A DNA stretch of 64,000 nt from contig OX155963.1 of the NCBI GenBank assembly GCA_944548615.1, forward strand, positions 32,618,412 through 32,682,411, read 5' to 3'. Of this stretch, positions 32,820 through 42,759 are shown piece after piece. Within the stretch, counting starts at the first letter, position 1, and the number at the start of each line of letters is the position of its first letter. The stretch is from Micropterix aruncella (taxonomy: Eukaryota > Arthropoda > Insecta > Lepidoptera > Micropterigidae). The translations under genes and the position numbers were made by a program. A model generated the notes under the pieces. The model was not told the origin of the DNA, ran no database searches, and saw nothing but the letters and a program-made list of their open reading frames with translations.

Positions 32820-33720
32820 TCAACTGACTTCAAAAAAGGAGGAGGTTATCAATTCGTTTGTATCTTTTTAAGCTATTGCATAGCTTTTATCGCGGGCCTA
32901 GGGCCAGCGCGGCGACCGAATGAAGAAATTTCTTAACGTAAATTAATGATTTTAAACTGATAATTACGTCTAAACGAGTACTGCTTACGATTCGAAAAAA
33001 ATATATGTCAAACAAGAACATTTTCCTAATATTCTTAGCTTTGAATATTTTAGATTTTGTTTATATTACATAGTGTAATTAATTTGTGAAATTAGGTCTA
33101 ACCGAACACAAAAACGACTACTACGCAAATACTATTTGGCGTATTATTATGAAACCTGCACCATTTTAAAGATAATTTAATTATCTATCTTTTTATCTAC
33201 GATTTTTTTCGAATAATCCGTTTTTTTGCTTTATCGAATAAAAAAATCGTGCGCGGCGCTCTATCGGAAGACGTTTAAATTATTCCGAATCATTTGCTTC
33301 CGCAGCCGCAAATGATTCGGAATAATTTCAACGTTTTCCGATAGAGCGTAGGTATCTGATATCAGAAAAAATAAAATAAATAAATAATTATAATTGCATA
33401 AATTGTTAAAAATGCTATGCAATAGCTTTACCGCGGCAGTCCCCGAGTGCCACACGTATTTTTTTATTTTTTTTAAATGTTTGTCGCCTCAGAAATCTCC
33501 ATTTATGAACCGATTTGAAAAATTCTTTTTTTATTTGAAAGGATATACTTGCAGGTAGGTCCCATTTTTATCAGATTCCTGTTCTGGTGATGGGATCCAC
33601 GAGGAATAGAGGGAACTCTAATATTATCTAGAAATATTATCATATAAAATTGAAAATGTACGGGATGATTCAATTCCGATGACAATGTATTTTTTTTATG
33701 CTAAATTTTTTTAATTTATT
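32820..33720 (-). repeat. Dispersed repeat sharing its tail with 47280-47500
   Basis: On the minus strand it shares 'gagttccctc.attcctc.tggat.cc' with 47308 onward and the tail 'cctccttttttgaagtc' with 47474-47490. This tail is a frequent repeat end in lepidopteran genomes, from general knowledge. A palindrome (33257-33348) and AT-rich sequence separate the two parts. Confidence 0.5.
33257..33348. repeat. 92-nt palindrome
   Basis: The left arm 'cgctctatcgg.a.acgtt.aaattattcc' and 'gaatcatttgc' is mirrored by 'gcaaatgattc' and the complementary right arm, with a 10-nt loop 'ttccgcagcc'. The arms are about 40 bp with few mismatches. MITE-like foldback. Confidence 0.75.
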
Positions 33721-33724
33721 CCAC

Positions 33725-34376
33725 TGTTGGGGACTTCGCCCAATATATTAGAGTCAACAAAAGAAGTAGATTCTCTAGAATCCAAACCGCAAACACACTT
33801 AAATATACACGCTCCAACTGCAATTAAATTCCAACTAAATTCGGCAATTAATGCATACACAGCCGATGACTAATATCAATTCTTCTGATCTATTCAAATT
33901 GACACACTTATTTTCCCCCACACGCAGGACATTGCATCATACACACCGTATATAAAGCAGTACATTCGATCAATTATTTATCATCCTCTAGTAGACGGCT
34001 ACCGCGGCATCATCATCATCCTCGAGTTGTCACTCTCCGCGCTCACACATCATCCACTAGCGGCAGTCAACCGCATCGTTCACAAGTACTCGCGCTCTTC
34101 ATCATCTTCGAGTCTACAACCGCCGCGCTTATACCTCGCATCAGTATCCGCGCGATATCAATCTTCACATACTCAGCCGCGATCATCATCATCACTCACA
34201 CACTACACGCACCGCGACTTACCATTCGAGGCGTTACAACTGGCAAGAATCAAATACCTTCTGGAATAAATTACTTCAACTTCAACAAGACGACTTTTAC
34301 TACGGAGAAAACTCTTTGATGAGCTCCACCCTTCACTCACGAGCAATTGGAGTCTAGTGAGGGGTGGTCCCTCACA
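33725..34376 (+). repeat. LTR-like repeat, copy 1
   Basis: Starts TGTTGGGGACTTC and ends CCCTCACA (TG...CA). It contains a TATA-like 'ccgtatataaagcagtac' at about 33947-33964 and an AATAAA at about 34265, in the order expected of an LTR. It aligns with 34587-35182 in the same orientation over its whole length with much divergence. No primer-binding site or coding region lies beside it. I infer a solo or decayed LTR. Confidence 0.45.
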
Positions 34377-34586
34377 CCACCATAACTTCTAAACGCTTAA
34401 ACCGATTTAGAAGTGTGTGGTATCGTTAGAATAGTTATGTCGTCCCGAGTGTCGAAATAACTGTTTAAATATCATACAAGTAGTTGTCTAAACGTCCAAT
34501 TGTCTAAATATCAATAAATTAATATAAATACATATACCGTGTTTAATGTCAAATAAAAATCTGATTAAGTACATTCCGGAAAAATA
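34377..34586. other. Spacer between LTR-like repeats
   Basis: Begins with a 60-bp dispersed repeat also found inverted at 21171-21226. The remainder is AT-rich. Confidence 0.4.
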
Positions 34587-35182
34587 TGTTGGAGACTCGG
34601 TCCAACATACCCACAACAAAAAAGTAATTCCTATAGAATTGAAATCGCAAACACGCTCGAATATATACGAGCCAGTTGCAATTGATTTCCAACTAAATTC
34701 GGCATTTTATGCACAGTCAAACGATGACTAATGTCATTTCTTCTGATCGATACGAATTGACACACTTATTTCTCACCCCACTAATAACTATTGCAACACT
34801 ACATACCATATAAAAAGCAGTACATTCGACACATATTTTATCATTCTCTGGCGGACAGTAACCGCTCATCTAGAAGTACTCGCGCTCTTCATTATCTTCG
34901 AGTCAACAACCACGCATAGTATACGCGACCATCATTATCTCTGAATCTATCGCGGTGCTTCACACTTCGGACATACAACCACGACTTCACCTCGCCCCCA
35001 CACTACCTGCACACCGGCAAAATATCAAGCAAGGCGTTACGAACTGGCAACCTACTACATACCTTCTGAATAAACACTTCAACTTCAACGACTTCGACTT
35101 TCAATACTGAGAAAACAACTTGATGAGAACCACCCTTCGCTCACGAATAATTGGAGTCTAGTGAAGGGTGGCCACTCTCACA
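34587..35182 (+). repeat. LTR-like repeat, copy 2
   Basis: Starts TGTTGGAGACTCGG and ends CCACTCTCACA. It contains 'ccatataaaaagcagtacat' at about 34808-34827 (TATA-like) and GAATAAA near 35071. It is the diverged partner of 33725-34376. The two copies are 210 bp apart, too close for an intact retrotransposon. Confidence 0.45.
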
Positions 35183-35786
35183 AATATATGTATCTATAGT
35201 GATATATACATAAGCCACAAAAATGTCATTAGTAACCGTAATAAAAATAATTATAAATACTGTTGTTTTAATTTTGTTTTAACTGTAATGGCGGTCGCGT
35301 TTTTTATTCTTTTTAATATATTTACTTTTTTAATTTCTCTTTAGTTAATACAGATGCGATACCGTGTCAAAGGTCGAGAACAACTACAAGATATTTATTA
35401 CTTCTATCAACTTTCGTACTATTCTAGTTAAACTATTTTCGAATCATGGTCGAGCATTATTTCACTTTTCTGCTAAAAGAATGAAGTAGCGCGGAGAGCG
35501 AAAAGGAAAAGAGATTCTTATCTGCGACAATTATCGCATCTTATCCTTTGTCACAAAGGCTTCCGGTCTTATCGTCCAATTATATTGAGAGTTTATCTTA
35601 AACGCGAAGTCGGAGCTGGGATTTAATACAATCGTCTGCGCTTAGACTGCTATTGATCCTTTTTTATCGAGATGATTTCAGAGGGCAACGCACTACAATT
35701 CGGTATGTTTGTTTGAGAATCTCTATTGTGGAGAAAGTATTTCGTGCCGGTTCGTTGATGATGCCCTGATTGCGTCGAGGCGTAGG
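35183..35786. other. Unassigned DNA
   Basis: Sequence of mixed composition. 35480-35770 has moderate GC and is not shared with other parts of the window. No coding similarity seen on either strand. Confidence 0.35.
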
Positions 35787-36712
35787 GCGGGAGTTAATGG
35801 GCCATTGCTGAGTTGGCCACGAAGACCCATTCTGTTCAGGGTTGGTCACACTCACGGGTCAACTCCCATCCGACGGCCTCCACGCATGAAGTGCGAGCCT
35901 GGGTAGGACTCTGGCCTTGGTCAGTTTCCCCTGGGAATCAAACTTCTGGCGCTCCTGGACGGTCTGCGCACCGTGCGGCGTAAGCCAATCGACTGTGCAC
36001 TCTGACTATCATCTTGCGGTGTCAACTACAACGGGCGAGCCCGTCACCACAGGACGTTTTAACGATTATTCGTTCTATCGCCCTGCAGTGAGCGTAGAAG
36101 ACTTTGGACAATACAATCCAACGTCTAGCTACGTCACAACCCGTGAGAGTCCAACGCTTTACCGCGAGTTAGCCAGGAATAAACCCGGCGGGCTCGAGAT
36201 ACTCGCGCCCTCACTTCCAATTGTGACCAGATTTCTCCGGTCTCTCGATTGGTTCCGAGTTCGAGGTCGCTTGCGCGGTCCTCTCCCTTACGAAGCGGTG
36301 AAACGGAGTATACCGAATCTGTCGCGGACCAAGGCGTCTTTTGCCCGGCTGTTCACCCAGGATCGGATGGCCAATGGTCATTTCAAGCGCAGTCGCCGTA
36401 AGGTAGGCAACCACCCCCGCTCTATAGGAAACAATACAGTTCCCAGACTCCCCCGACTGTTAGTCGGAAAGCACAATCGATTGGCTTGCGCCACTCGGTG
36501 CGCAGACCGTCCAGGAGCGCCAGAGGTTTGATTCCCAGGGGAGACTGGTTGACCCAGTGTCCTACCCAGGTTCGCATCCCGTGCGTGGAGGCCGTCGGAT
36601 GGGTGTTGACCCGTGAGTGTGACCGACCCTGAACACATGGGTCATCGTGGCCACCTCATCATGGGCCCGTTAGCTCTCTAAACTCTGACTAACATATTGA
36701 GATGTCAACCAC
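35787..36712 (+). repeat. GC-rich modular array, first part (A'-C-A and start of next C)
   Basis: An inverted arm (about 35787-36020), forward core (36025-36465), and forward arm (36466-36675), followed by the junction 'ctctgactaacatattgag' and the first bases of another core. It is interrupted at 36712 by the BEL/Pao element. Taking out 36713-42759 restores 'gatgtcaaccacaacgggcg', which is the normal start of a core module. The arm has a B-box-like GGTTTGATTCC at 36525-36535. Confidence 0.7.
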
Positions 36713-36910
36713 TCTAATAAATTGAAACTCACACTCTCGTTTATTGCACTATACGTAATTTATTTCTCTTCTCATGTTCTCGATTATAAATAATTCCACC
36801 AATTCACTAGGCTGAATTGATTCCGCCTTTAGACATCACGTCCTAATAATGCGCTCAGCGCCATCTGTCGTCATTTCAGTAAACTACTCTATACATCGGT
36901 ATTTTACACA
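36713..36910 (-). repeat. BEL/Pao 3' LTR
   Basis: 198 bp. On the minus strand it starts TGTGTAAAATACC and ends CAATTTATTAGA, where the 5' LTR has CAATTTATAACA. It differs from the other LTR at three positions, two of them at this outer end, so the terminal CA is mutated to GA here. Confidence 0.95.
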
Positions 36911-36922
36911 TTCCGCCCACCA
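36911..36922 (-). promoter_or_regulatory. Polypurine tract
   Basis: On the minus strand TGGTGGGCGGAA immediately precedes the 3' LTR, the position of the plus-strand primer in LTR retrotransposons. Confidence 0.75.
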
Positions 36923-37106
36923 AGGACTTGTCCTTCAATAACTGAACTCAATAAACCTTACTTATCTAATCCCATCACCGTAATTTGCTTGTAATACATA
37001 GTAAACAATAATATTAAATACTAAAAGAAACTAATATAAACTCAAAAAAACACATAAACATTTGTGATGCTAATGCAAATTTTACCGCCCACCGTGACAA
37101 TGTGCG

Positions 37107-40100
37107 TTAAATTAATTTAGTCAGTACACAAAGCTTATTAACAGGGCGTTTAAAGGAGCCTCCCTTAAATTTTACGGTTACAACTCTCGTCACATTGTCC
37201 GGTCCGGCATGTTTCTCTAGTATTTTTCCTAAAAGCCACTTAGCAGGTGGAATGTTGTCGTCTTTTACTACGACTATATCACCAATATCAACTTCTGGTT
37301 TTTTCGTACACCACTTATTTCGCTGATTTAAATTACTTAAAAATTCTTTGGACCATCGTTTCCAAAATGAGTTAAGCATTTTTTGTATCATTTTCCATCT
37401 GTCTAAGCCAGTTACATTGTGATCTGAGTAATCCACATCATTTATATTTATTAGCGGTTCCCCTACCAAAAAATGACCAGGTGTCAAGGGGAGAGGATCG
37501 TCAGGACTATCGCTAAGAACTGACAATGGTCGTGAATTTAAGCACGCCTCGATTTGTGCTAACAACGTAGAAATTTCTTCAAACGTTAATGTACTATCTC
37601 CTATGACTCGTTTTAAATGAGCCTTAGCACAACGTACACCCGCCTCCCAAATCCCTCCGAAATTGGGTGCTCTGGGGGGAATAAAATGCCACGTTGTTGA
37701 CTCTAGACTTAGTATCTCAGCTATCTCATTAGGAAGCTCAGATTTAGCTCTGTTAAACATGTTACGTAACATAACATCTGCTCCGACAAAATTAGTACCA
37801 TTATCGCTATAGAGATCTTGACAATGACCTCTTCGTGATACAAATCGCCTAAATGCTGCCACAAAACCCTTGGCGGTTAAATCTGTCACAGCTTCGAGGT
37901 GGATTGCGCGGGTGACCATGCACACAAATAAACGTATGTATCCCTTATAGGATTTGGCTCCTCGTCCTGGCGAAAATTTTATGTTGATAGGACCCGCATA
38001 GTCCACTCCTGAGGTTTTGAATGGTCGGCTTGGTTTTACTCTAACTTCTGGTAATTGACCCATCAGTTGGTTGGTTGCTGCCTTCGAATATCTCAAACAC
38101 GTTGTGCAACTTCTGTAATGTGTTTTAACCATAACTCGTGCGTTTAATATCCAGAATTTGGATCTCAAGAAACTCATCATCACTTGCGGTCCACCGTGTA
38201 GTGTCTTCTTATGGGCATCTGCAATTATTAATCTACTAAGATGATTCTTAGCGGGCAAAATAATTGGGTGCTTTTGATCGTAGTCCACATTAGCCAGATT
38301 TAGTCGTCCACCAACTCTTAAAATGCCGCTTTGGTCTACAAACGGATACAGAGTATATAACGCGCTCCGTTTTGAAACAAACCCTTTCGTTCTCAATGAA
38401 TTAATGTCTTCATCAAACTCGGATTCCTGAACTTGTTTGATGCACATCTGAAAGGTTTTATTCATCTCATTAGGTGAAACAAATCTTGAAAATTCTGTCC
38501 TCTCATTTTTTGGCAATGTTAGTTGGAGAAACCTTCGACACCTCGAAATTATATTTAACATTTTATTTAAGTCCGAAAATTTCATCCATACAAAATTGCA
38601 CTCCTTGTTCAATGATAAAAATGCTTTAATTCTTTCTTCTTCTTGTGTGTCAACTACCTCAATACTCTCTACGTCAATAACTTGTTCTGAAAGCCAACTT
38701 GGTCCATTCCACCAGAGTTTGTGATTGTTCAACTCGTTAGGGTTAATGCCTCTTGAGGCGCAATCAGCGGGATTCATGTGAGTTGATACATGTCCCCATT
38801 GCTCGACATCCATAATCGTATGAATATGTGATACTCGATTACTCACGTAAGTAACCCATCGATTAACAGGCCCACGTAACCAAGCTAACACTACAGTCGA
38901 GTCTGTCCACGCGTACAAGTCTTGTTTAGGGATAGACATTACTTGTGAGACCTCGTTAATTAGTTTTGCAGCTAAAACTGCCCCACAGAGTTCTAATCTA
39001 GGGATTGATACCTCCTTTTCGATTGGCGCGACTTTCGATTTAGCCGTTACAAGCTTCACGTGTACTTGGTTATTTATGCCAATTACTCTCAGATATACTG
39101 CAGCTGCATAAGCTACACTCGATGCATCTGAAAATACGTGTAATTCTAGTTTGGAAGCTTTGGTCGATCCAAGCCACCGAGGAATCAATATGTTTGTAAG
39201 TTGTCTCAACGCGTTTCTAAATTTTAGCCACTCAACCATTAGCTTATCTGGTAACTCTTTGTCCCAATCGAGACTTGCCTTCCATAACTTCTGTATGAAC
39301 ACTTTAGCAGTAATCACCACGGGTGAAATCCAACCAATAGGATCATACAGCCTGGCAATATCTGAAAGAACCTTTCGTTTAGTAATAGGTTGCTCTGGTT
39401 CATTTAAGTTAACTCTGTATTCAAAATTATCTGTAAGTCTGTTCCAACCAATGCCTAACACCTTCATCATATTGTCACTTTTTATTGTCATCATTTGTTC
39501 ATGACTTAATTTCTCCCGTTCAATATGTTTTAGAAAATCTTGATTATTGCTACTCCATTTTTGTAATTGAAATCCACCATTGTTCATTAGTTTGCTCATT
39601 GACTCGTAAATTTGGAGGGCTTCATTTTCAGTTTCACAGCCTGTCATTAGGTCATCTACGTAATAATCACTCTTTGTTATTTGTGCTGCCAATGGAAATT
39701 GATCTTTCTCGAGTTCTGCTAATGTTTGCAATGTTTTCACTGCAAGGTATGGGGCACAAGCAGTACCAAACGTCAAAGTCAATAGTTTGTAATGTTGCAT
39801 TGGCATTTCAGGTCTAAGTCTCCATAAAATCCTCTGGAAATCAGCATCATTCTCATTTACATACACTTGCCTATACATTTTTACTAGATCAGCAACAATG
39901 CAGATAGGATGCCTGCGCCATCTAATTAATAGATGACGTAAGTCCTGTTGAAGTTTAGGTCCAATATGAAGGTCGTCGTTTAATGATACGTTATTTATTC
40001 CCTTACTCGAGGCATTAAATACTACTCGAACTTTGGTTGTATCTTTATCCTCGCGTACGACCGCGTGATGAGGCAAGTACACTGCTTTCTGGTTATTAAT

Positions 40101-42149
40101 CTCGTTGTCGTCAACTAGTTTCATGTGGTTTAAAGTGCTGTATTCCTCTAAAACTTTATTATACTCATTTAAAAATATAGGATTTTTACTCAGTCTTCTC
40201 TCTGATGCAAGTAGTTTCCGGGCAGCTATGTCGTACGACTTACCATACTGACATTGCGGATCGGCTGATTTAAAAGGTAACCTTACAATAAATCTTCCGT
40301 CTTCTCGTCTTATTGTAGTTTCAGCATAAAACTGTTCACAAAGTTGTTCATCGCTCGTTAGTTTTTTCTCAATGCTGTTAGGCTCGTTCTCAATCTCCCA
40401 AAATGTTTTTAGTAACTCGTCTTCTTTTATTTGCACATGTAAAGTTTTAATGTTTTCACTGTTTAACTCTTGTGAGACCTTTCCTGACAAAATCCATCCG
40501 AATAAAGTGTTTTGCGCTATTAAATTTCCGCGCTGACTCTTCTTTATTCCATCTAGTAATATTTCTCCATAGACGTCGGCTCCTAGTAATAAATCAACTT
40601 TACCTGGCGAGGTAAATCCTGGATCAGCAAGAGGTAATTGTTTCAGTTCCAGCCAATCAGGGATCTGCACTTCGCGCGAGGGCAATATAGAGGTTAATGA
40701 TTTTAATACATACGCATTAACTCGTACGGTTTTTTCAGGTTCGATACGCGATTTGACTTCGAGACTAACTACGCTTTTGACCATCATTTGACCGTCTCTC
40801 AAACCTGACACCTTACCATTTACCTTTGTTCGTTTTAGACCTAGTGATTGCACAGTATCTTCAGAAATAAAAGAGGCTTGTGAGCCTTGATCAAGTAATG
40901 CCCTAATTACAAAAGAGGAACCGTTTTTACAAATAGTTTTTACAACAGCAGTTGCTAATAGTACATTATAAGTCTTTAAGTCGCCTCTCGAAAAGTTTGC
41001 TACCACAGTTGTCTCGTTCACGTTTTTAGTTGTTTCACTCTTATGTTGTAGTACTTCTCCTTTGGATCCCTCATTTTGTCTCGAGTGTTTGTATGCTTGT
41101 TTGTCTTCATCTTCAAAATGCAGCAATGTGTGATGTTTCTTACCACATTTACGGCAAGAGGTATTTTGGTGACACTTGAACACTGGATGCGTGGGCGCAA
41201 GACAGTTTAAACAAAGTCTTTTGGTTTGCACAATATTTTGTCTCTCAAGTACTGGCTGCTTCTTGAATTGATCACAGTAATATATGTAATGTCGTCCTTC
41301 ACAAATCGCACAGAGCTGTTCAGCAGAATTTGGCTTCACATTTACAGCAGAATGAAATGCTTTAGCTTTTACAACTTGGTTTGAATGTTTATTTTGCATA
41401 TTTGGTTTTGCAGTTGTAGATTGTTTACTCGTATCTACCATCTCCAGGCTTCTAAATCTCGTTTCTAAAAAATTCTCTAAGTGTGACCATTTAGGTAGGT
41501 CCTCTTCTATGGTACTCACATGATTTTCCCATTGTCTGTGTGACTCAGTGTCTAATTTTGAAACAACCAAGAATATTATGATTGCGTCCCATTCTTTCGT
41601 TATAACGTTGAGGTTATCTAATGCCTTTAGACACGATGTCGTTGTATCCAAAAGCTGTCTTATAGAGTTGGCAGACTCGTATTGCAAACCTTTTTGTGAA
41701 AACAATGTCTTTAAAATGGTATTACAATTGTACCTTTTATTGTTATATCGTTTAATTAATTGCTCCCAGGCTTCTTTGTAATTTGCTGATGTAGTGGGAA
41801 AATTCCTCAAAAGCATTTCAGGTTCTCCAGATAGACTCGTTTTTAAATAATGCAGTTTTTGTACTGGCGAAAGTGTGCTGTTTTCATGTATTAATGAAAC
41901 GAACATGTCATAAAAAGACTGCCACTCGGTATATTTCCCTGAGAAAATGGGAAGTTTAATTTGCGGTAAGTACACCTCAGAATGGTTGTTTTTTGTAGTG
42001 AGCACCGCTTTCTCATTCACCGTTCCAGAAGTCCTTGGCTTCGCCATAGCCTCGTAATCGTTAAGAAGGGCTTTATAAGTGATGACACCTTCTTGAAACG
42101 TATCCTGCATATCCTCAGTGAAGTATGGCAACGCTGCCATCTGCTCCAT
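37107..42149 (-). CDS. BEL/Pao Gag-Pol polyprotein
   Basis: An uninterrupted 1680-residue frame with all domains of a BEL/Pao polyprotein. Gag-like region about 60-210. Zinc knuckles around C280, C313 and C332 (CAICEGRHYIYYC, CLNCLAPTHPVFKC). Aspartic protease with ALLDQGSQASFI (D420; the family usually has DSG). RT about 700-840, active site YVDD 830-833. RNase H with D1008, E1053, D1083 and the NPADCASRG end. Integrase with H1313/H1318/C1348/C1351 zinc site and D1383, D1449, E1502. A C-terminal domain at about 1590-1680 with the NSFWKRW motif. It would make virus-like particles and carry out reverse transcription and integration. The Met at 42149 is probably not the original start, because gag-like codons continue upstream in another frame (42184-42336). 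Confidence 0.95.
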   Translation of the reverse strand: MEQMAALPYFTEDMQDTFQEGVITYKALLNDYEAMAKPRTSGTVNEKAVLTTKNNHSEVYLPQIKLPIFSGKYTEWQSFYDMFVSLIHENSTLSPVQKLHYLKTSLSGEPEMLLRNFPTTSANYKEAWEQLIKRYNNKRYNCNTILKTLFSQKGLQYESANSIRQLLDTTTSCLKALDNLNVITKEWDAIIIFLVVSKLDTESHRQWENHVSTIEEDLPKWSHLENFLETRFRSLEMVDTSKQSTTAKPNMQNKHSNQVVKAKAFHSAVNVKPNSAEQLCAICEGRHYIYYCDQFKKQPVLERQNIVQTKRLCLNCLAPTHPVFKCHQNTSCRKCGKKHHTLLHFEDEDKQAYKHSRQNEGSKGEVLQHKSETTKNVNETTVVANFSRGDLKTYNVLLATAVVKTICKNGSSFVIRALLDQGSQASFISEDTVQSLGLKRTKVNGKVSGLRDGQMMVKSVVSLEVKSRIEPEKTVRVNAYVLKSLTSILPSREVQIPDWLELKQLPLADPGFTSPGKVDLLLGADVYGEILLDGIKKSQRGNLIAQNTLFGWILSGKVSQELNSENIKTLHVQIKEDELLKTFWEIENEPNSIEKKLTSDEQLCEQFYAETTIRREDGRFIVRLPFKSADPQCQYGKSYDIAARKLLASERRLSKNPIFLNEYNKVLEEYSTLNHMKLVDDNEINNQKAVYLPHHAVVREDKDTTKVRVVFNASSKGINNVSLNDDLHIGPKLQQDLRHLLIRWRRHPICIVADLVKMYRQVYVNENDADFQRILWRLRPEMPMQHYKLLTLTFGTACAPYLAVKTLQTLAELEKDQFPLAAQITKSDYYVDDLMTGCETENEALQIYESMSKLMNNGGFQLQKWSSNNQDFLKHIEREKLSHEQMMTIKSDNMMKVLGIGWNRLTDNFEYRVNLNEPEQPITKRKVLSDIARLYDPIGWISPVVITAKVFIQKLWKASLDWDKELPDKLMVEWLKFRNALRQLTNILIPRWLGSTKASKLELHVFSDASSVAYAAAVYLRVIGINNQVHVKLVTAKSKVAPIEKEVSIPRLELCGAVLAAKLINEVSQVMSIPKQDLYAWTDSTVVLAWLRGPVNRWVTYVSNRVSHIHTIMDVEQWGHVSTHMNPADCASRGINPNELNNHKLWWNGPSWLSEQVIDVESIEVVDTQEEERIKAFLSLNKECNFVWMKFSDLNKMLNIISRCRRFLQLTLPKNERTEFSRFVSPNEMNKTFQMCIKQVQESEFDEDINSLRTKGFVSKRSALYTLYPFVDQSGILRVGGRLNLANVDYDQKHPIILPAKNHLSRLIIADAHKKTLHGGPQVMMSFLRSKFWILNARVMVKTHYRSCTTCLRYSKAATNQLMGQLPEVRVKPSRPFKTSGVDYAGPINIKFSPGRGAKSYKGYIRLFVCMVTRAIHLEAVTDLTAKGFVAAFRRFVSRRGHCQDLYSDNGTNFVGADVMLRNMFNRAKSELPNEIAEILSLESTTWHFIPPRAPNFGGIWEAGVRCAKAHLKRVIGDSTLTFEEISTLLAQIEACLNSRPLSVLSDSPDDPLPLTPGHFLVGEPLININDVDYSDHNVTGLDRWKMIQKMLNSFWKRWSKEFLSNLNQRNKWCTKKPEVDIGDIVVVKDDNIPPAKWLLGKILEKHAGPDNVTRVVTVKFKGGSFKRPVNKLCVLTKLI

Positions 42150-42183
42150 CGTAGCTATTGAGACAATTTGTATGTGATTTTGA

Positions 42184-42336
42184 CTAAATGTTTTTTTCTA
42201 ACTTATCTAACGCCTCCATTCTGGCAGTTAAATAGCTATATTTTGCTAGAATCTCATGATTTGCCTTTTTGAGATTTCGCTCAGCTTTTCCCAATTGGTC
42301 AAGAAGCTCCTTTTGAGTTTTAAATAAACTCTCCAT
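42184..42336 (-). CDS. N-terminal Gag segment, one base out of frame
   Basis: A 50-codon minus-strand frame starting ATG at 42336 reads MESLFKTQKELLDQLGKAER and continues as a charged helix, then stops at 42184. The codons between this stop and the Met at 42149 are open in the main Gag-Pol frame (+1 relative to this one). The frames meet at a run of seven T on the plus strand (42191-42197); six would join them. This is either an inactivating insertion, an assembly error at a homopolymer, or, less likely, a frameshift used by the element. Confidence 0.7.
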   Translation of the reverse strand: MESLFKTQKELLDQLGKAERNLKKANHEILAKYSYLTARMEALDKLEKNI

Positions 42337-42538
42337 TTTGATGTTGTATAACGCCACAAAAATTTTACAAGTCCTTTTTTGTGTCCAATTTTTCTAAGTC
42401 TTTTTTTTTATTTTTTTAATCGAAATTTTCTAAGTCCTTTTTTTAGTCGAAATTTTCTAAGTCTTTTTACTTACGGTTTCAGGTCCATTTTTTCAATCAC
42501 AATTCACAACACTTTGTATTATTTTTCGTCTCACTTAC

Positions 42539-42556
42539 TCCCTGGTTTCGGCACCA
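42539..42556 (-). promoter_or_regulatory. Primer-binding site, tRNA-Phe type
   Basis: Immediately inside the 5' LTR the minus strand reads TGGTGCCGAAACCAGGGA. This is complementary to the 3' end of animal tRNA-Phe (acceptor stem GCCGAAA...TTTCGGC, then A and CCA) at all but one position, as I recall that tRNA sequence. Confidence 0.8.
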
Positions 42557-42754
42557 TGTTATAAATTGAAACTCACACTCTCGTTTATTGCACTATACGT
42601 AATTTATTTCTCTTCTCTTGTTCTCGATTATAAATAATTCCACCAATTCACTAGGCTGAATTGATTCCGCCTTTAGACATCACGTCCTAATAATGCGCTC
42701 AGCGCCATCTGTCGTCATTTCAGTAAACTACTCTATACATCGGTATTTTACACA
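42557..42754 (-). repeat. BEL/Pao 5' LTR
   Basis: 198 bp, minus strand TGTGTAAAATACC ... CAATTTATAACA, with TG and CA ends. It would hold the promoter. No classical TATA box is evident. Confidence 0.95.
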
Positions 42755-42759
42755 ACCAC

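Larger units (their letters stand above)
36713..42754 (-). mobile_element. Complete BEL/Pao LTR retrotransposon, minus strand
   Basis: 6042 bp with 198-bp LTRs at both ends, a 5-bp target duplication ACCAC (36708-36712 and 42755-42759), a tRNA-Phe-type primer-binding site, a polypurine tract and a 1680-codon gag-pol frame. The LTRs differ at only 3 of 198 positions, which implies a young insertion. It carries no envelope-like frame. Apart from a one-base frame offset near the start of gag it looks intact. Confidence 0.95.

Noticed and set aside
36211..36638. Short frames in the GC-rich array at 36 kb
   Set aside because: Same module shadows as above.
42184..42200. Programmed -1 frameshift at A-AAA-AAC
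   Set aside because: A slippery-type heptamer is present on the minus strand, but the main frame lies +1, not -1, of the upstream segment, so -1 slippage would not join them.
36713..42754. Endogenous retrovirus with envelope gene
   Set aside because: There is no frame between the end of pol and the 3' LTR, and the domain order and LTR size are those of a plain BEL/Pao retrotransposon.
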